The translations under genes were made by a program, and so were the position numbers. A stretch of 64,000 nucleotides of DNA from Dipteris shenzhenensis (lineage: Eukaryota; Polypodiophyta; Polypodiopsida; Gleicheniales): assembly GCA_047967505.1 (NCBI GenBank), contig CM106538.1. The stretch is one strand, 5' to 3'. The notes beneath the pieces were generated by a model. That model made no database searches, was not told the DNA's origin, and saw only the letters and a list, made by a program, of their open reading frames with translations. Shown here in pieces: positions 44,553-55,773 of this stretch. Position 1 is the stretch's first letter, and each line of letters opens with the position of its first letter.

Positions 44553-45340
44553 CTGCATACCATAAAGCTTTGGAATCAGACTCAAAGCAGGAGATCAGAG
44601 CTTTCTATATCATTTATAAAAAAGAAAATAAACAAAATTGAAGGATGGAGAGGAAAAACGAGAAGAACTGAAGAGTTAAAAATGGAAAAGTTTCAGAATG
44701 GGTGCCTCAAGTCTGCACAAGAAATCATGAGTCTGCACATTTCATGTTAAAGTGTGTAATTCCCATATTTGCTGCCATAGAAAAGCTCTTGAACCCAACT
44801 TATGGGCATCTAGTATTTGTAGTATTATGTAGCTAATCAATTTCACTCCCCTTGTACCCCATAATCTTTCATCTTAAAAAATATATATAATACCAAAGTG
44901 CCAGGTTTACTTTCCCCCCCCCTCAACCCTCCGCAAAAAAAAAAAAAATGAATACAAAGACTCAAGGAGCATATGGGTTCATCCTTTTCAGACGTTCTAT
45001 TGCATCTCGGACGGATATAGTGCATATATTGATCGCTACACGGTCTAGGATTCAGAGCTCTTTTAGATCCACAATTGCAAAGAGGAGGAATGTTCTCAGA
45101 CAATGGAGTCACAGCCTTCATTGATACCTCAGAATGATATACCTGAGGGTCAGCCAAGGATAGGCAACCGACTAAACCCCAAGTGAGATGCCACATGGAG
45201 GGGGTGAATCTACCCATAAGCCTTGCAATTCTTGCCCAAATGATCCTGCTTTGTCTGCACTCCAAAAAGCAATGTTGGATAGACGTCGAGGCATGTGAGC
45301 TCTATAGGAATTAAGGATTGCTTCAAACACATACACAATT

Positions 45341-45760
45341 ATTTTTTTTGAGGGGTGAAATCCAGATAATTATACTAGCCAAAATTGTCTCCAAGAAGGA
45401 GAGCAATTACATCTTCAGAAAACTTGTATATATGCCAGGCACTGAGAGTAATCTAACTGGCCCGCATGCAGGCAGTCATAAAAGGACTGCCTGATGAATT
45501 CTCTGAAGAAAGAGAACTTGTTTAGAGAAGGGTTACCAAAAACCCAATGGTTTTTGTCCTTCCAAAGAGTCCATAAATCCCAATAGCAAACCCAACAAAA
45601 GAAAAGATCATATCCCTGCCAGTTAGGATGCAATCCAAATAACCAAAATAGCCTGCCAAAGAGAGCCGCTGAAAAGCGAGCCTGCAAGATCCTTTCCAAA
45701 AATAAAAGAAAATCTCGTGTCTCCTGAGAATGCCAAAATATATCCACAGAGGAAAGCACT
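45341..45760 (-). mobile_element. LINE-A 3' fragment in SOQ1 intron
   Basis: Minus-strand frame with VDIFWHSQETRDFLLFLERI, then LFGRLFWLFGLHPNWQGYDL and YWDLWTLWKDKNHWVFG and RQSFYDCLHAGQLDYSQCLA, the LINE-A ORF2 C-terminus. The A-tail is the T-run at 45334-45341, and the flanking minus-strand DNA reads TAATTGTGTATGTGT, again TG-rich. It sits in the same orientation as the host gene. Confidence 0.85.
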
Positions 45761-47100
45761 CCCACACGTGTGGAAGGAGACATCCTATTGACTAAAACAC
45801 CAAGAACCGCCTCACCAATCAAAGAAGGCACAATCTCCTCCTCACCAATATCAGCCAGAGGAGAGAAAGAGTTTCTTTGGAATAAGTATAGCTCCAAAGT
45901 TCATAAAATCCTCCATTGTGAGGCTGGGGCCACACACTTACCACGATTAAGAAATGAAGACATGGAAGGGGGCTACTGAGATGGGAGACCGAGCTCTGGA
46001 ATAGAAAGTGAAAGAGCATCATCCCTAGCCTCAACCCCGAATTGGGCTAATAGTACCAAAAGTCGCAGCTTGAGGTAGGTCAATATCACTAGCCGCCGAC
46101 AGGAAGAGGAATATTCGTAGCTACAATTGGAATCAAGCCAATGGCAACAAAAGGGTCAACCTGATCATCTGAAGGTTGTTGAATAACTCTAACTGGAACC
46201 CAATGCGTGGTAATAGGTGGAGCACGCACAACACGTGAACGACATGTAGGCGATGGCGGAGGTGTGGTCATCCGGAATGCTGGGGAAAAAACAAGGACCC
46301 TAACTTTAGGAATCCCATCGTATCTAACCGCCTCTGTCGCACCACTGAAGAGGGTAAACCAAGAAGGGGGGGGGGGGGTGGTTAAACTCCAAATGTGGTC
46401 GAGGGAGGGGCTGATAGGGGAAGAGGCTAATAGAGGGAGAAAGAAAGAAAAAGAAAAATATTTTAACGTCCGCAAGAGGCCTTGCAGGCCTATGGGACAA
46501 AGTATGGAATCAAGTAACTCATACATACCACTGTGGGCCCGGGCAAAGGGATCACTAAGGCCCTTGCTGAGTACTAAAATGCTATACTAGTACAAAATAG
46601 CAAAACAAGTAGCAAAATAGCATGAGAGGGAGGGACTGAGGTGTAGAGGGAGGGGCTGCTAGGAGAGAGTATGAGAGGCTGATAAGAGGGAGAGGAGAGG
46701 ATGAGATTGGCCTTGATCAAAATCTCGAGAATGGATCTGTTGAAGATGCTGGTCTTGACACTGAATGTCGAAGCTGACATTGACAAACTGAGATTTGACA
46801 GTCTGGAGACCAATACCTTTTATAGACATACCCTACAAGGTCTAAGCTAGGGTCTTGAGTTTGCGTTTTATAGCCTCTCTTCCTAGATCTCCCCCTCCAC
46901 TTATTGAATACAATCTTTCCATGAATACAAAAAAGCAAAAACAACAGAGAAATCTTCCTTTCCAAGCCTCCAAAAATGTCCTTGCAAATCCATAGGGATC
47001 TAAAATCTTTCCCCATGAGATGCTCTGGATGGTCTCAACTCTGGCCTGAATCTGAAGTTCCTTGGGGTAAAACTGAAGAAAGGGACATCCTGAATTCTTA
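45761..47100 (-). pseudogene. Dispersed-repeat ORF remnant and unassigned intron DNA
   Basis: The minus-strand frame 46526-46089 (145 codons) contains TEAVRYDGIPKVRVLV, related to the frame at 2513-2229. G-runs at about 46368-46379 and other simple repeats follow. The family is not identified. The remaining sequence to 47100 shows no gene. Confidence 0.35.
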
Positions 47101-47720
47101 ATGGAATATTTCCAAGCTGCTGCTCCTCCCCGCTCCCTTGCTGCCCCCTCTCCCTCAGCCCCTCCCTCTCTCCCTCGCCCTCAGTGCTTCCTCCTCCCCC
47201 TCCCTCAGCCCCTCCCTCCCTCCTCCTCCTCTCCCTCTCAGCCCACCCCCTACCCTCTCACCCTACCCTCTCCTCTCCCTCTCAGCCCGCCCCCTCCCTG
47301 CCTCTCAGCCCGCCGCCCCCCTCCCTGCCTCTCCTTCCACGCCCTCTCAGCCCATCCCCCTCTCCCTCTCAGCCTGCGCCCTCCCTCCCTCTCAGCCCGC
47401 CCCCTCCCCTTCAGCCGCTCCTCTCTACCCCCTCGCTACCTTGCCTTCTACCCCCGCTCCCTTCCTCACCTCCTAGCCCCGCTCCCTCCTCTCCTTCTAC
47501 CCCGCCCCCTCCCCGCCCCCTCCCCCCGCCTTCTACCTCGCTCCCTTCCTCCCCTCTTCCCCGCCCTCTACCGCACCCTTACCCCTCTCCCCTCCCTCCG
47601 CCTCTACCCGCCCCCTTCTCCTACGCCTCACCCCCCCCCCCCTCCCCGCTCCCTATCCCCCCCGCCTCTCCTTGCTCTCCTCTTCCCCCTTCACTTCTAC
47701 CCCGCTCCCTAACCCCCAAC
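47101..47720. repeat. CCCTCTCAGCCCGCCCC minisatellite in SOQ1 intron
   Basis: About 600 bp, almost free of A on the plus strand, built of variants of CCCTCTCAGCCCGCCCCC early on and CCGCCCCCTCCCCG/CTTCTACC units later. All plus-strand frames are open over 110-220 codons (Pro/Leu/Ser-rich), an effect of composition and not evidence of a gene. On the gene strand it is strongly G-rich. Confidence 0.88.
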
Positions 47721-47729
47721 TCAGAGCCC

Positions 47730-49212
47730 ACAAAACTAATACAAGAAGAGCCACCAGAGGTGGAAGAGATGGAGAAGATCCTCCAACCAGAACAGATTGT
47801 ATATCACACAGAAAAGAAGGGCCCAAAGATAAGGTCATCCTGTCAAGTTTAAGAACTATGTGGCACTTGATGCCACGTGGGAGATAAGATCTTATTTTCA
47901 AAACATCCTCAAGTTTTGCAATTGTATCGAGAAGCTTTTCAGTTGAGGGCAATTGATTAGAAACTAAGGGGATGTCACCATTCTCTCAAGAAATGAAGTA
48001 TAATGTTTATTAAAATTGACTTTGGTCAAAGAACTTTAGTTAACTAAGAATAAGTTTTATTGTTTGTTTTTGCTTTGCATTGGTAAAAGGGAATTGCGGG
48101 GACGCCATCCAAGAACTAGAAATGCATGCATTTCACTAACCTTTAATGGGTTAAAGTGTTGTGGTTTATGTAGGACTTGGAAGAGTGCTAAAAGGATCAA
48201 AAAGATGGAGCAAGTGGCAAAAAGCAAGCCCCACAGGGAAAAAAAGCACCCGAGAGATGGCACCATTAAAGAAAAACCTGTTGGGTTCTAAAAAGAGCAT
48301 AAAAGCTGCCCCAAGGTTGGCTAAAAGCAGGAAAGCCTAGTAAAAAGTACCTTCAGAAAAGCAGGTCTAGCTTTTAGCTAGGCCAAGTATATTAAAGAAG
48401 GGGCCTTAGAGCTCCTAGATTCATTCAAGGTTGTACTCAGCTTCATGCTCTTCTTAGAGCCAGTTGTACAAAGTTATTTTCTATTGCAATAAAGACCTTC
48501 GGGGGGGGGGGGGGGAGGGGGGCAAACCTTTTTTTGGCCCCCAGTGTGGTGTATTGTCACTTTCCCTCCAATCCCAGCTCCCTTTCTCTTGCTGTGAATA
48601 ATTTCCTCTCCTCCTGCAGGCTTCACGATGTGCTGAAGGGCTGGTTCCAGCGCCATATCTACTAGTCCTTGGCATGCGTGACTTGTTTTGAGGGCAATAT
48701 CCTTATGTGAATTGTTTTCCAGTCACCTGGGGACACTATACCCGCTGCGATTTGGATTTCCAGCCCTCCACTGAGCCTGGACTTGCTACAAATTGCTCTA
48801 TAAGGTGTTTTCTATGCTGCGCCCTGGACTAGCTGTAATTTGATGCCAGAAGGGCGCTTGGGAGTATTGGATCTGTTTTCAAAGGCTTATATTGATTCGT
48901 TCATAAATATTGAAAAACCTTAAAAAGACAGGACTTATTTGACGAGGATAGCAAAGTGTTCAAATTGATGGTAAGTGCTGACATGCCTTGCCATCTTAAT
49001 ATGCAACACTTGGTTTAAGCGTATGAAACAACAAGTCGTCTGTCTTTGTACCTAACAGTCAAAGCACATGTTTGCATTTGCAGAAGAATCTACCCGTTTC
49101 TCTGAAAAGTGCACAACAAAGACTAAGGAAACCCATCCTTCTTAATAGTTGTAACATTTGAGAAATTTGAAGCATGAAGAATTTCCAAAGGAAAGGTGGA
49201 GAAAATACTAAC
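47730..49212. other. Intron DNA with possible solo LTR
   Basis: Starting at TGTTGGGTTC (48279) there is a plausible LTR-like block with AGTATATTAAAGAAGGGG (about 48386) as a TATA-type region and CAATAAAGACC (about 48488) as a polyadenylation signal, then a long G-run (48501-48523). No second copy or target repeat was seen, so the assignment is weak. The rest holds no gene. Confidence 0.3.
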
Positions 49213-49463
49213 CTTAGTAAAATGAAAGCCAGACGGTAGTGCAATTTGTATCTGAAAATCTCCATCTTTGGCCTTTACAGGCTCCATCTTGATGATTTCT
49301 GTGTCATTTGATGGTCGGCGTCGAAGTCGTCTTGGCCTTTCCATTTTCACTTGAGGAGGTTGCACGCCCTTCAATTCGAGTGTCGACAAAAGTGGATTAT
49401 CATCTCTGTTCATATCTAGAACTCTTATAATACTGTTATTTGTGTCTGAGATGTAGAACTTTC
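49213..49463 (-). CDS. SOQ1: SOQ1-like exon: end of NHL propeller and GVQPP linker
   Basis: A 251-bp exon whose first two bases complete a codon begun in an upstream exon. It encodes KFYISDTNNSIIRVLDMN (last NHL-repeat blade), STLELKGVQPP, a basic RPRRLRRRPSNDTEIIKM stretch and LPSGFHFTK, matching SOQ1 of seed plants in order and spacing (TLELKGVQPP is highly characteristic). Minus-strand acceptor TTTTTGTCCAG before GA; donor AAG followed by GTTAGT. No stop or frameshift is present in this or the next exon, so the gene looks under coding constraint. The HAD, thioredoxin and remaining NHL exons must lie beyond 64000. Confidence 0.87.
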
Positions 49464-49744
49464 CTGGACAAAAACAGCATCTTTGATTCAGAGGTCACAC
49501 CTATCATATATGAGAGAACTATAGAAATATGTCCTCATAAAACATTAATATTCAAGACAATAACATTCAAGATATGTATGGATGCATCGGTATACAAACA
49601 AAGCCATCCCATTGCATTTATTCTTGTGTTTTCTTTACATCGTACAATCTTGGATTATATGGAATATTTGGCTTCCCCATTGAGGAAGCAGGGCACTGGA
49701 AATATTTTGCATTAATTTCTTTAGCTCTGTAGATAAGTGAGGGC
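49464..49744. other. SOQ1 intron 5' of the exon, no gene seen
   Basis: About 280 bp of AT-rich sequence between the exon acceptor and the first LINE-C fragment. A 91-codon plus-strand frame (49440-49715) overlaps the exon antisense and has no recognisable motif. Confidence 0.5.
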
Positions 49745-50705
49745 CAATCAGTCTAGTTAGTCAAATAGTTTAGCTGAAGGGAGATAAGCCAGCACAGTGA
49801 ATGTATCCAGCCAAAAATTTGACTCAGTCCAGAACTGTAATGATATGAAATGATGCATCTATGTGAAGGGGTCTTGCCCCAAACTCTGCTAGGATAATAT
49901 CGTGTGGCGTACACCTCCTCCCCTTGGATCATGCAAGATAACATCATGACTTGTAGTCTCTTGAAGCCAATGCACTCATTTCTTTGAAGTCTACTATCCA
50001 AGAATTGCTTGCATAAAGGACTGCTGGTCGAAGCTAGAGAATAAAAGAGGAAGATTTCGTGTTCATGTACTAGAAGTGTGCCTGGAAACACTGTCTCTCT
50101 AGCCTAGACAGAGGAGCATGCGCTCTAGCCAATCGTGCGTATGCTGCCTGCTTCGTGGTAAACCTAAGGCCTGTGAAAATGCACCCTAAGTAAAGATATG
50201 ATCTGACTATCTCAACCAGATCCTTTGCAAGTATGAAGTCCTTACACTGGAGATGGGCCTCATTTATATTCAACATCATAACCTTAGTTTCACCCAAGTT
50301 AACCTTCATGTCTTGGCACTCACAAAAAGCCTGCAAGTCTGTTAGATACGTCTATAACCCCTCCACTCTATTTGATATCAGCAGTACAACATCAGCATAC
50401 AGCAAGGTGGGTATGACATACTGTGCTAGAGTCGATCCTCGACTTCGTATTGTGTCCACAAAGGAGGCCAACTCATCCATGCAAAGGCCAAAAGGGAATG
50501 GGGGCATCCTTTCTTCACTGTAATGGTGCTGCTCACGCACTCAGACATCCCATGAGGGTGTGTACTCTACTTGTATCCCTCTCATATAAAGCCATGATTG
50601 CCAATATAAAGCCGTGTTCCATCCAAGGATTGTAGTCACAAGACAAGTTGAGCCAATGGTACAAAGGCGAACGCTCAAGCCCATGGTATAGAGTCAAAGG
50701 CCTTC
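49745..50705 (-). mobile_element. LINE-C fragment (RT)
   Basis: Minus-strand pieces from KAFDSIPWA at about 50700 through FGLCMDELASFVD, TLLYADVVLLISN (catalytic box with the second Asp replaced by Val), CQDMKVNLGETKVMMLN, YLYLGCIFTG, LERQCFQAHF and DIILAEFGARPLHIDASF. Each has a counterpart in LINE-C at 53500-53050. Several stops. It is cut at about 50705, where a plus-strand LINE-A begins. Confidence 0.85.
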
Positions 50706-50707
50706 TA

Positions 50708-51499
50708 AAAAACAATGCGTGTGTTGGTCAACCGTACTTGCCGGTACCTCGTTTGGAACTTCAGAATCGGCTTGACGATTGGATTTTACGCTCTTCTTCC
50801 TCATACGCCCGTCCCTTGAAGCTCTCACATATCACAGTGTCATCTCTGTATAAAGTGCTATTACCTCCGCCTTGGATTTCTCACAGAGCAAATACTGTTT
50901 GGCATATGGATCGCCCAATGAAGTGGTGGAGAAAAAGGCTACGTCTCCTTTGGCATTACAAAGTCCCTCTTCGGCAACAGCTTTTCCTTTGGCGAGTTCT
51001 CCTTGGCATTTTTCCATCCGGCCAGTTACTCGCACACAGACATATTGCTCCGGCTGTTTGTCAAAGATGCCAGCACTCTATTGAATCTGTGCTTCACATT
51101 TTTTGGTTCTGTCCACATACTTGTGATTTCATCGCTCTCATCCGACAGAGGCTTCAAGCGAGATTTCCTACTGTTACTTTTGGCAGATTTTCCTGGTTGT
51201 TTGGTTTTCATCCACCGAGACAGGGTTTTGATTTATTTTTTGTATGGGTGTGCTACTGGACCCTATGGACTTTATGGATGGACAGAAATCATAGAGTCTT
51301 TGGTGATCCACTATTTTCATTCTTTCTTTTTTTCAAACGATCTCTGCAACAATCATTCTACGATTGTGTTCAGACTCGTTTGATTGATCAGGATGTGTAT
51401 ACAGCTTATACTAAGATCTTTAGTTGAGTAGTACTTACTTCGTTTTTGAAGTAACTATGAATGTAATTATTTTACAGCAATAAAAGATTTCTTCCCACA
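50708..51499 (+). mobile_element. LINE-A copy with unbroken ORF2 C-terminus
   Basis: 5'-truncated. The frame from about 50723 to 51427 is open for some 235 codons: LPVPRLELQNRLDDWILRSS, PMKWWRKRLRLLWHYKVPLR, LWRVLLGIFPSGQLLAHRHI, the finger CQRCQHSIESVLHIFWFCPH, YWTLWTLWMDRNHRVFGDP and a stop after YTAYTKIFS. The 3' UTR contains AACTATGAATGTA and AATAAAAGATTTC and ends CCCAC just before an AG microsatellite (from about 51500) without a long A-run. This is the least decayed LINE-A C-terminus in the window. Confidence 0.88.
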
Positions 51500-51543
51500 A
51501 AGAGAGAGAGAGAGAGAGAGAGAGAAAGAAAGAAAGAAAGAAA
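51500..51543. repeat. AG/AAAG microsatellite
   Basis: (GA)n followed by (GAAA)n at about 51500-51543. It separates the LINE-A 3' end from the duplicated LINE-C 3' end. A second similar tract lies at 51681-51712. Confidence 0.9.
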
Positions 51544-51712
51544 GTGTATTATTGTCCACTAAAGGCCAAAATGGGCCCATGGGACATCAAGAACTCTGCG
51601 TACAAGATAGCACAAAATCAACGTGCCACAAAGAAGAGGCATCGTCGAATATCATCTAAGTGCTACGCAATACAATGCAAGAGAGAGAGAGAGAAAGAAA
51701 GAAAGAAAGAAA
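51544..51712 (-). repeat. Extra copy of the LINE-C 3' end with microsatellite tail
   Basis: 51544-51680 repeats 51713-51845 almost exactly (period 169 bp). Read on the minus strand, each unit ends in a (TTTC)n(TC)n tract. This looks like a second, extremely short LINE-C insertion at the microsatellite tail of the first, or a tandem duplication of the tail. Confidence 0.8.
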
Positions 51713-51974
51713 GTGTATTATTGTCCACTAGAGGCCAAAATGGGCCCATGGGACATCAAGAACTCTGCATACAAGATAGCACAAAATCAACGTGCCCCAA
51801 AGAAGAGGCATCATCGAATATCATCTAAGTGCTACGCAATATAATGCTAGTGAAAGTACATAATGTCAAATCTAAGCCTAAATACAGAGTAAACTAGATG
51901 CACGGAAACCGCCCCCGGATGCAAAATGGGGGGGATGAGCACAATATGCCAATGCAAAGATACAAGTCCAGGTG

Positions 51975-54900
51975 TCAATGAGTCTGAGAACCAAAATAAT
52001 ACTGGAAATCCTGTCCATCGACTCTGCCTCCTGCTATGAGAGTACAAATCTGGGCAAAGGTGAGGTGAGCGGCTGGTGGGGCGAGATCTCCATGAGTAAG
52101 TCTCCTCCGAAATGCTGCCATCATCCTGGATCGTCTGGAGATGAAGCGGCGAGTACGTCCCCTATGTAACAAGATCCTGCGGCGTCTACAAACCATCTCA
52201 TATGTACATCCACATGGTGGAGGCATGTGTCCTGTGTGGGCTCTGCCGTCCTCGTGCTCCTCCTGGTCTCTGTCCTCTGGTATGGCGTGTGTCTGAGCTC
52301 TATGAGGCTGGGCTCTATCACGCTCCGGTCTGTGCTCTCTGAGGTAGTCTCGCCGAAGCATAGTGGCCTCCCTGACATAAAGGGCTAGGCAATGCTGATC
52401 CTCGTAGTCCATCACTCGTGAGAGAGGTCCAAAGCCATCCGTGAAGAGACAGTGGAATCTACCTCTGATCTCATAATATAGCGGGCATCTGCAAATGAAG
52501 TGCTCCTCTGACTCCACCTCTCCCATGGTGCAACAAGGGCAGATCCTGGTCTCTCGGCCTGGTCGCCGTCCATCCTCCATGCGTCGCATCCTACCAGCCT
52601 CTATCTCGAGCTGATGCGAAGAGACTCTAAGCTGGCCGAGGGCAATCCTCAGTGAGTGGGACATGTGGGTACCTGTATAGCCTGGTGGGATGACAAATCC
52701 ATCCTCTGAGATCCGAAGGAAGTGGTCACGATATGTGGCCATCTTCACCGGAAGCTGCGTGGGATAAACCCAAGTGTGATACGTATGAAGCTGCAGCAAG
52801 TCTGCTCTCGTGACCTGGCTAAGCTCGTGGCGAGTCAACTCGAGATGAGGGGCATCTATGCTGTATCGGAACGGAGGCAGTCTATCCATGTCTAGTCCAA
52901 GGGATGTGAGCCACCTAGTGAGTCTGAAGTACCAGCAGTATCGGGTCCCTGATCGTGCCAACTCCATAGAAGATGCAAGTGCTAACCATGGCAACCGAGC
53001 TCTGCCTGCTGCTGAGTCTCCAAACTCCCTGACCCTGTGCAGATACATGACCGACTGAAACGCTGCATCCAATGCAAGGGGAGTAGCTCCAAACTCTGCT
53101 AGCATGATCTCGTGCGGAACTGTAGCCTTGGCCCTAATGAGCCGAGAGAACATGATGATCTGTAACCTCTCTACTCGTCTCCAATCTGCAGCGCCGAGGT
53201 CTCCTGCCCAGAAAGGAGCTGCATACATCGCAGCTGGTCTCACCAATGTATCAAAAAGCAAGGATTTCGTATCGGGATGCTGAAAGTGGGACTGAAAACA
53301 CTGACGCTCAAGATGAGCCAACGAAGCATACCCTTTACTAATCCTATCTCGTGCTGCATATGTCATGGTGAAGACCGGTCCCCTGAAAGCTGCCCCCAAA
53401 TAAGTGTACTCTCTAACAAGCTCAATGGGCTGTCCGTCATAAGTGAAGTAAAACTCATCCATGCTGTAAATACGATCAGAGGTGTTGAAAACCATAACCT
53501 TGGTCTTGCCAAGGTTTACGGTCAACCCCCTGTCCTGGCAAAACCTGTGGAGTGCCTCAATATGTGCCTGGAGGCCCTGAGCAGTAGAGGAAATGAGAAC
53601 CACATCGTCCGCATACAGGAGGATAGGAATGGAGGATCCTGAGAGAGTAGAGCCCACACCACCTGTCATCTGTACAAACATCTCTAGCTCATCAATGTAT
53701 AATCCAAAGAGAGTGGGAGAGAGCGGGCAGCCCTGCTTCACCCCAATCGTGCCCCTCACGTGTCCGAGCCCGACCAGTGACCCTCTCATACAAAGCCATG
53801 ATAGCCCACTGTATCTCTCCACTAAAGCCCATCTGGCGAATCCTCTGAAACAATCTGAATCGCGGAACTGTGTCAAATGCCTTCCTGAAGTCCACGAAGC
53901 AACAATAAAGCCGTTGCCTTCGTGACTTCGCCTCCTCCACCAGTGCCCTAAGTGTGAGGATGTGGTCAAGTGTCGAATGATCCCTACGGAATCCAGCCTG
54001 CCCTCTGGCTCTGAGTCCTGTCGTCTCGGCATGGTCATTTATACGGCTTTCCAAAACTGATGCAAAGATCTTGGCCATAACGTGGCCGATCATGATGGTC
54101 CTGTAATTCGACGGCTCCATAGGGTCCCCCGACTTGTGGATAGGTACTATGGTATTGCCTAACCAGGACTGTGGTAGGCCTGTACAAACAGACTCATTGA
54201 AGAGACGGGAAAGAACAAAATCTAAGGCATCAATCCCATGGATTACATACTCCGCTTGCAATCCATCATGATCCTTAGCTCTCCCGTTCTTCAATCGGTG
54301 GACTGTTGCACGGACACTCTCTGGTGTGAAAAGAATAGATGAAGCTGGCCTAGGGGAATGGGATAAATCGATGGCTGGCTGATCTGGAACATCATATAGA
54401 GCTGAAGTATATGCAGACCAGACACGTGGATCTGTAAGGGGGCTCTGAGACTTCGAGCGGAGGAATTTTCGCCAGAATTCCTTGGAGTCACAGCTGAAAA
54501 GCAAGCTTCTTAGTTCCTCCTCATTCTGGGCTAGAAATTGGCGTTTCTTGCGCCTAACCAACCACTTGTAGTCTCTCTTGGTTTCGGTAAGGAGGGGAGA
54601 CTTCTCCTTGGTCTCAAGGTGAAGTTTCCTGCGGAGTTCCTTACACTCCTCGTCATACCAACCGTTGCAAGGAACAAGACCAACCGGTGGGGGACTAGAC
54701 GAATGACACGTGGCAGGGAAGGACATGTGGGCAGCAGAAACGAGTGAAGAATGTACAAGTTCCCACCGGTCCTGCGTGGATGGTAGAGCATCTAATAGAT
54801 GAGGACGGAGTAGGCGGCTGAGGTTCTGGCTATATACATCATCGAACTGGTGGTCGAAATGAACCTCATAATAGGATGTGCGGTCGTGATTACGAGGGGG

Positions 54901-55773
54901 GGGTGGGTCATGGGAGACATGAGTCAAAGTAAAGTGGATGAGTGCATGGTCGGCAGAGGGCATGAAGGGGCTAACAGTAAGGCTATGGATGGAAGGGACT
55001 AGAGTCGGGGGACCTATGATGTAGTCGATCACGCTAGTGCCACGCCCAGAAGCAGAAGAGAATGTAGGCATGGAAGACTGTGGCCACCTGGACAAGCCGT
55101 TATAAATGACCATACTGTGCGAGGTGAGGAGCTCCAGTAACTGACGTCCCTGATCTGTGGGCTGTACTGTGCAGTCTGATGAAGTCTGACAGAGGCTATC
55201 ATTGTGAGATGCCGGAAGTATGACCGGATCCTCCATGAAGTCATAAGTGAGGGCCTGTCTGTTTGAGGTCCTCGCGTTGAAGTCCCCTAAGAGGATGACT
55301 TCTCCGCGATGTGAAAAATCTGCAATGTCCGCTGAGAGATCCTCAAATATGGACTGGCCTGGTCCAGTGGAAGAATAAAACGACTGCGCCGGGGGGAAGT
55401 AGCAAACTGCAATAAAGAGATCTCGCTGAGAGGCTCTGCGGTGGATGCGTACCCACAAGAATCGGGCATGTGAATCCGCTCTCTCCACTGTGATGATCCG
55501 ATCGAGATGCTCTCTGTACAAAATGGCCACTCCTCCAGATCCTCTCACTCCAAATGCTCGAGTGTGCTGTCTGAAGGCAGATCTCCATGTATATCCTGTC
55601 ACTCGTGGCAAAGGTCTCTCTGGACTCTCGTGTGTCTCTGTGAAAAAGATGATATCTCTCCCAAAGAAAGCCCCCCGTAGATTGCCTGGCTGTGCTGTAA
55701 AAGAACCATTGCAGTTCCATACAGCGATGCGTAGACTATCTGACAGGTGGTGTGTCCCATGAGCCCTGTCCCG
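51975..55773 (-). pseudogene. LINE-C ORF2: endonuclease, RT, C-terminal finger (one frameshift)
   Basis: Directly after the ORF1 TGA and in its frame: DSLRIAVWNCNGSF, IIFFTETHE (catalytic Glu), VILLGDFNARTSN and SADHALIHF form a complete APE endonuclease. RT: GDPMEPSNYRTIMIGHVMAK, GQAGFRRDHSTLDHIL, CCFVDFRKAFDTVPRFR, then a frameshift near 53745-53760, then IGVKQGCPLSPTLFGLYIDE, ILLYADDVVLIS (about 53620-53585) and LTVNLGKTKVMVF. The C-terminus has CPCCTMGEVESEEHFICRCP (about 52545-52490), a CCHC-type finger. The first in-frame ATG lies past the endonuclease GDFN motif, so ORF2 has no ATG able to give a full enzyme. Confidence 0.9.

Larger units (their letters stand above)
44553..49212 (-). 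other. SOQ1 intron (4.66 kb) containing TE debris
   Basis: Bounded by a GTTAGT donor at 49212-49207 and an AG acceptor at 44554-44553, joining two phase-0 exon ends. Contents, on the gene strand from 5' to 3': an AT-rich part with a possible solo LTR (48279-48500), a pyrimidine/purine-biased minisatellite (47101-47720), a dispersed-repeat ORF remnant (46089-46526), a LINE-A 3' fragment (45341-45760) and about 780 bp of plain intron next to the acceptor. Confidence 0.8.

Noticed and set aside
47101-47852. Long proline/leucine/serine-rich ORFs (up to 222 codons) on the plus strand
   Set aside because: All three plus frames are open together because the DNA is a C/T-rich minisatellite almost free of A; no domain, and it lies antisense in a SOQ1 intron.
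48279-48523. Full LTR retroelement in the SOQ1 intron
   Set aside because: Only one LTR-like block with TATA-type and polyadenylation-type motifs was seen; no second LTR, primer site or target duplication, so kept only as a weak solo-LTR possibility.
53277-53925. Plus-strand ORFs of 110-121 codons opposite LINE-C ORF2
   Set aside because: They are antisense shadows of the conserved RT coding sequence.
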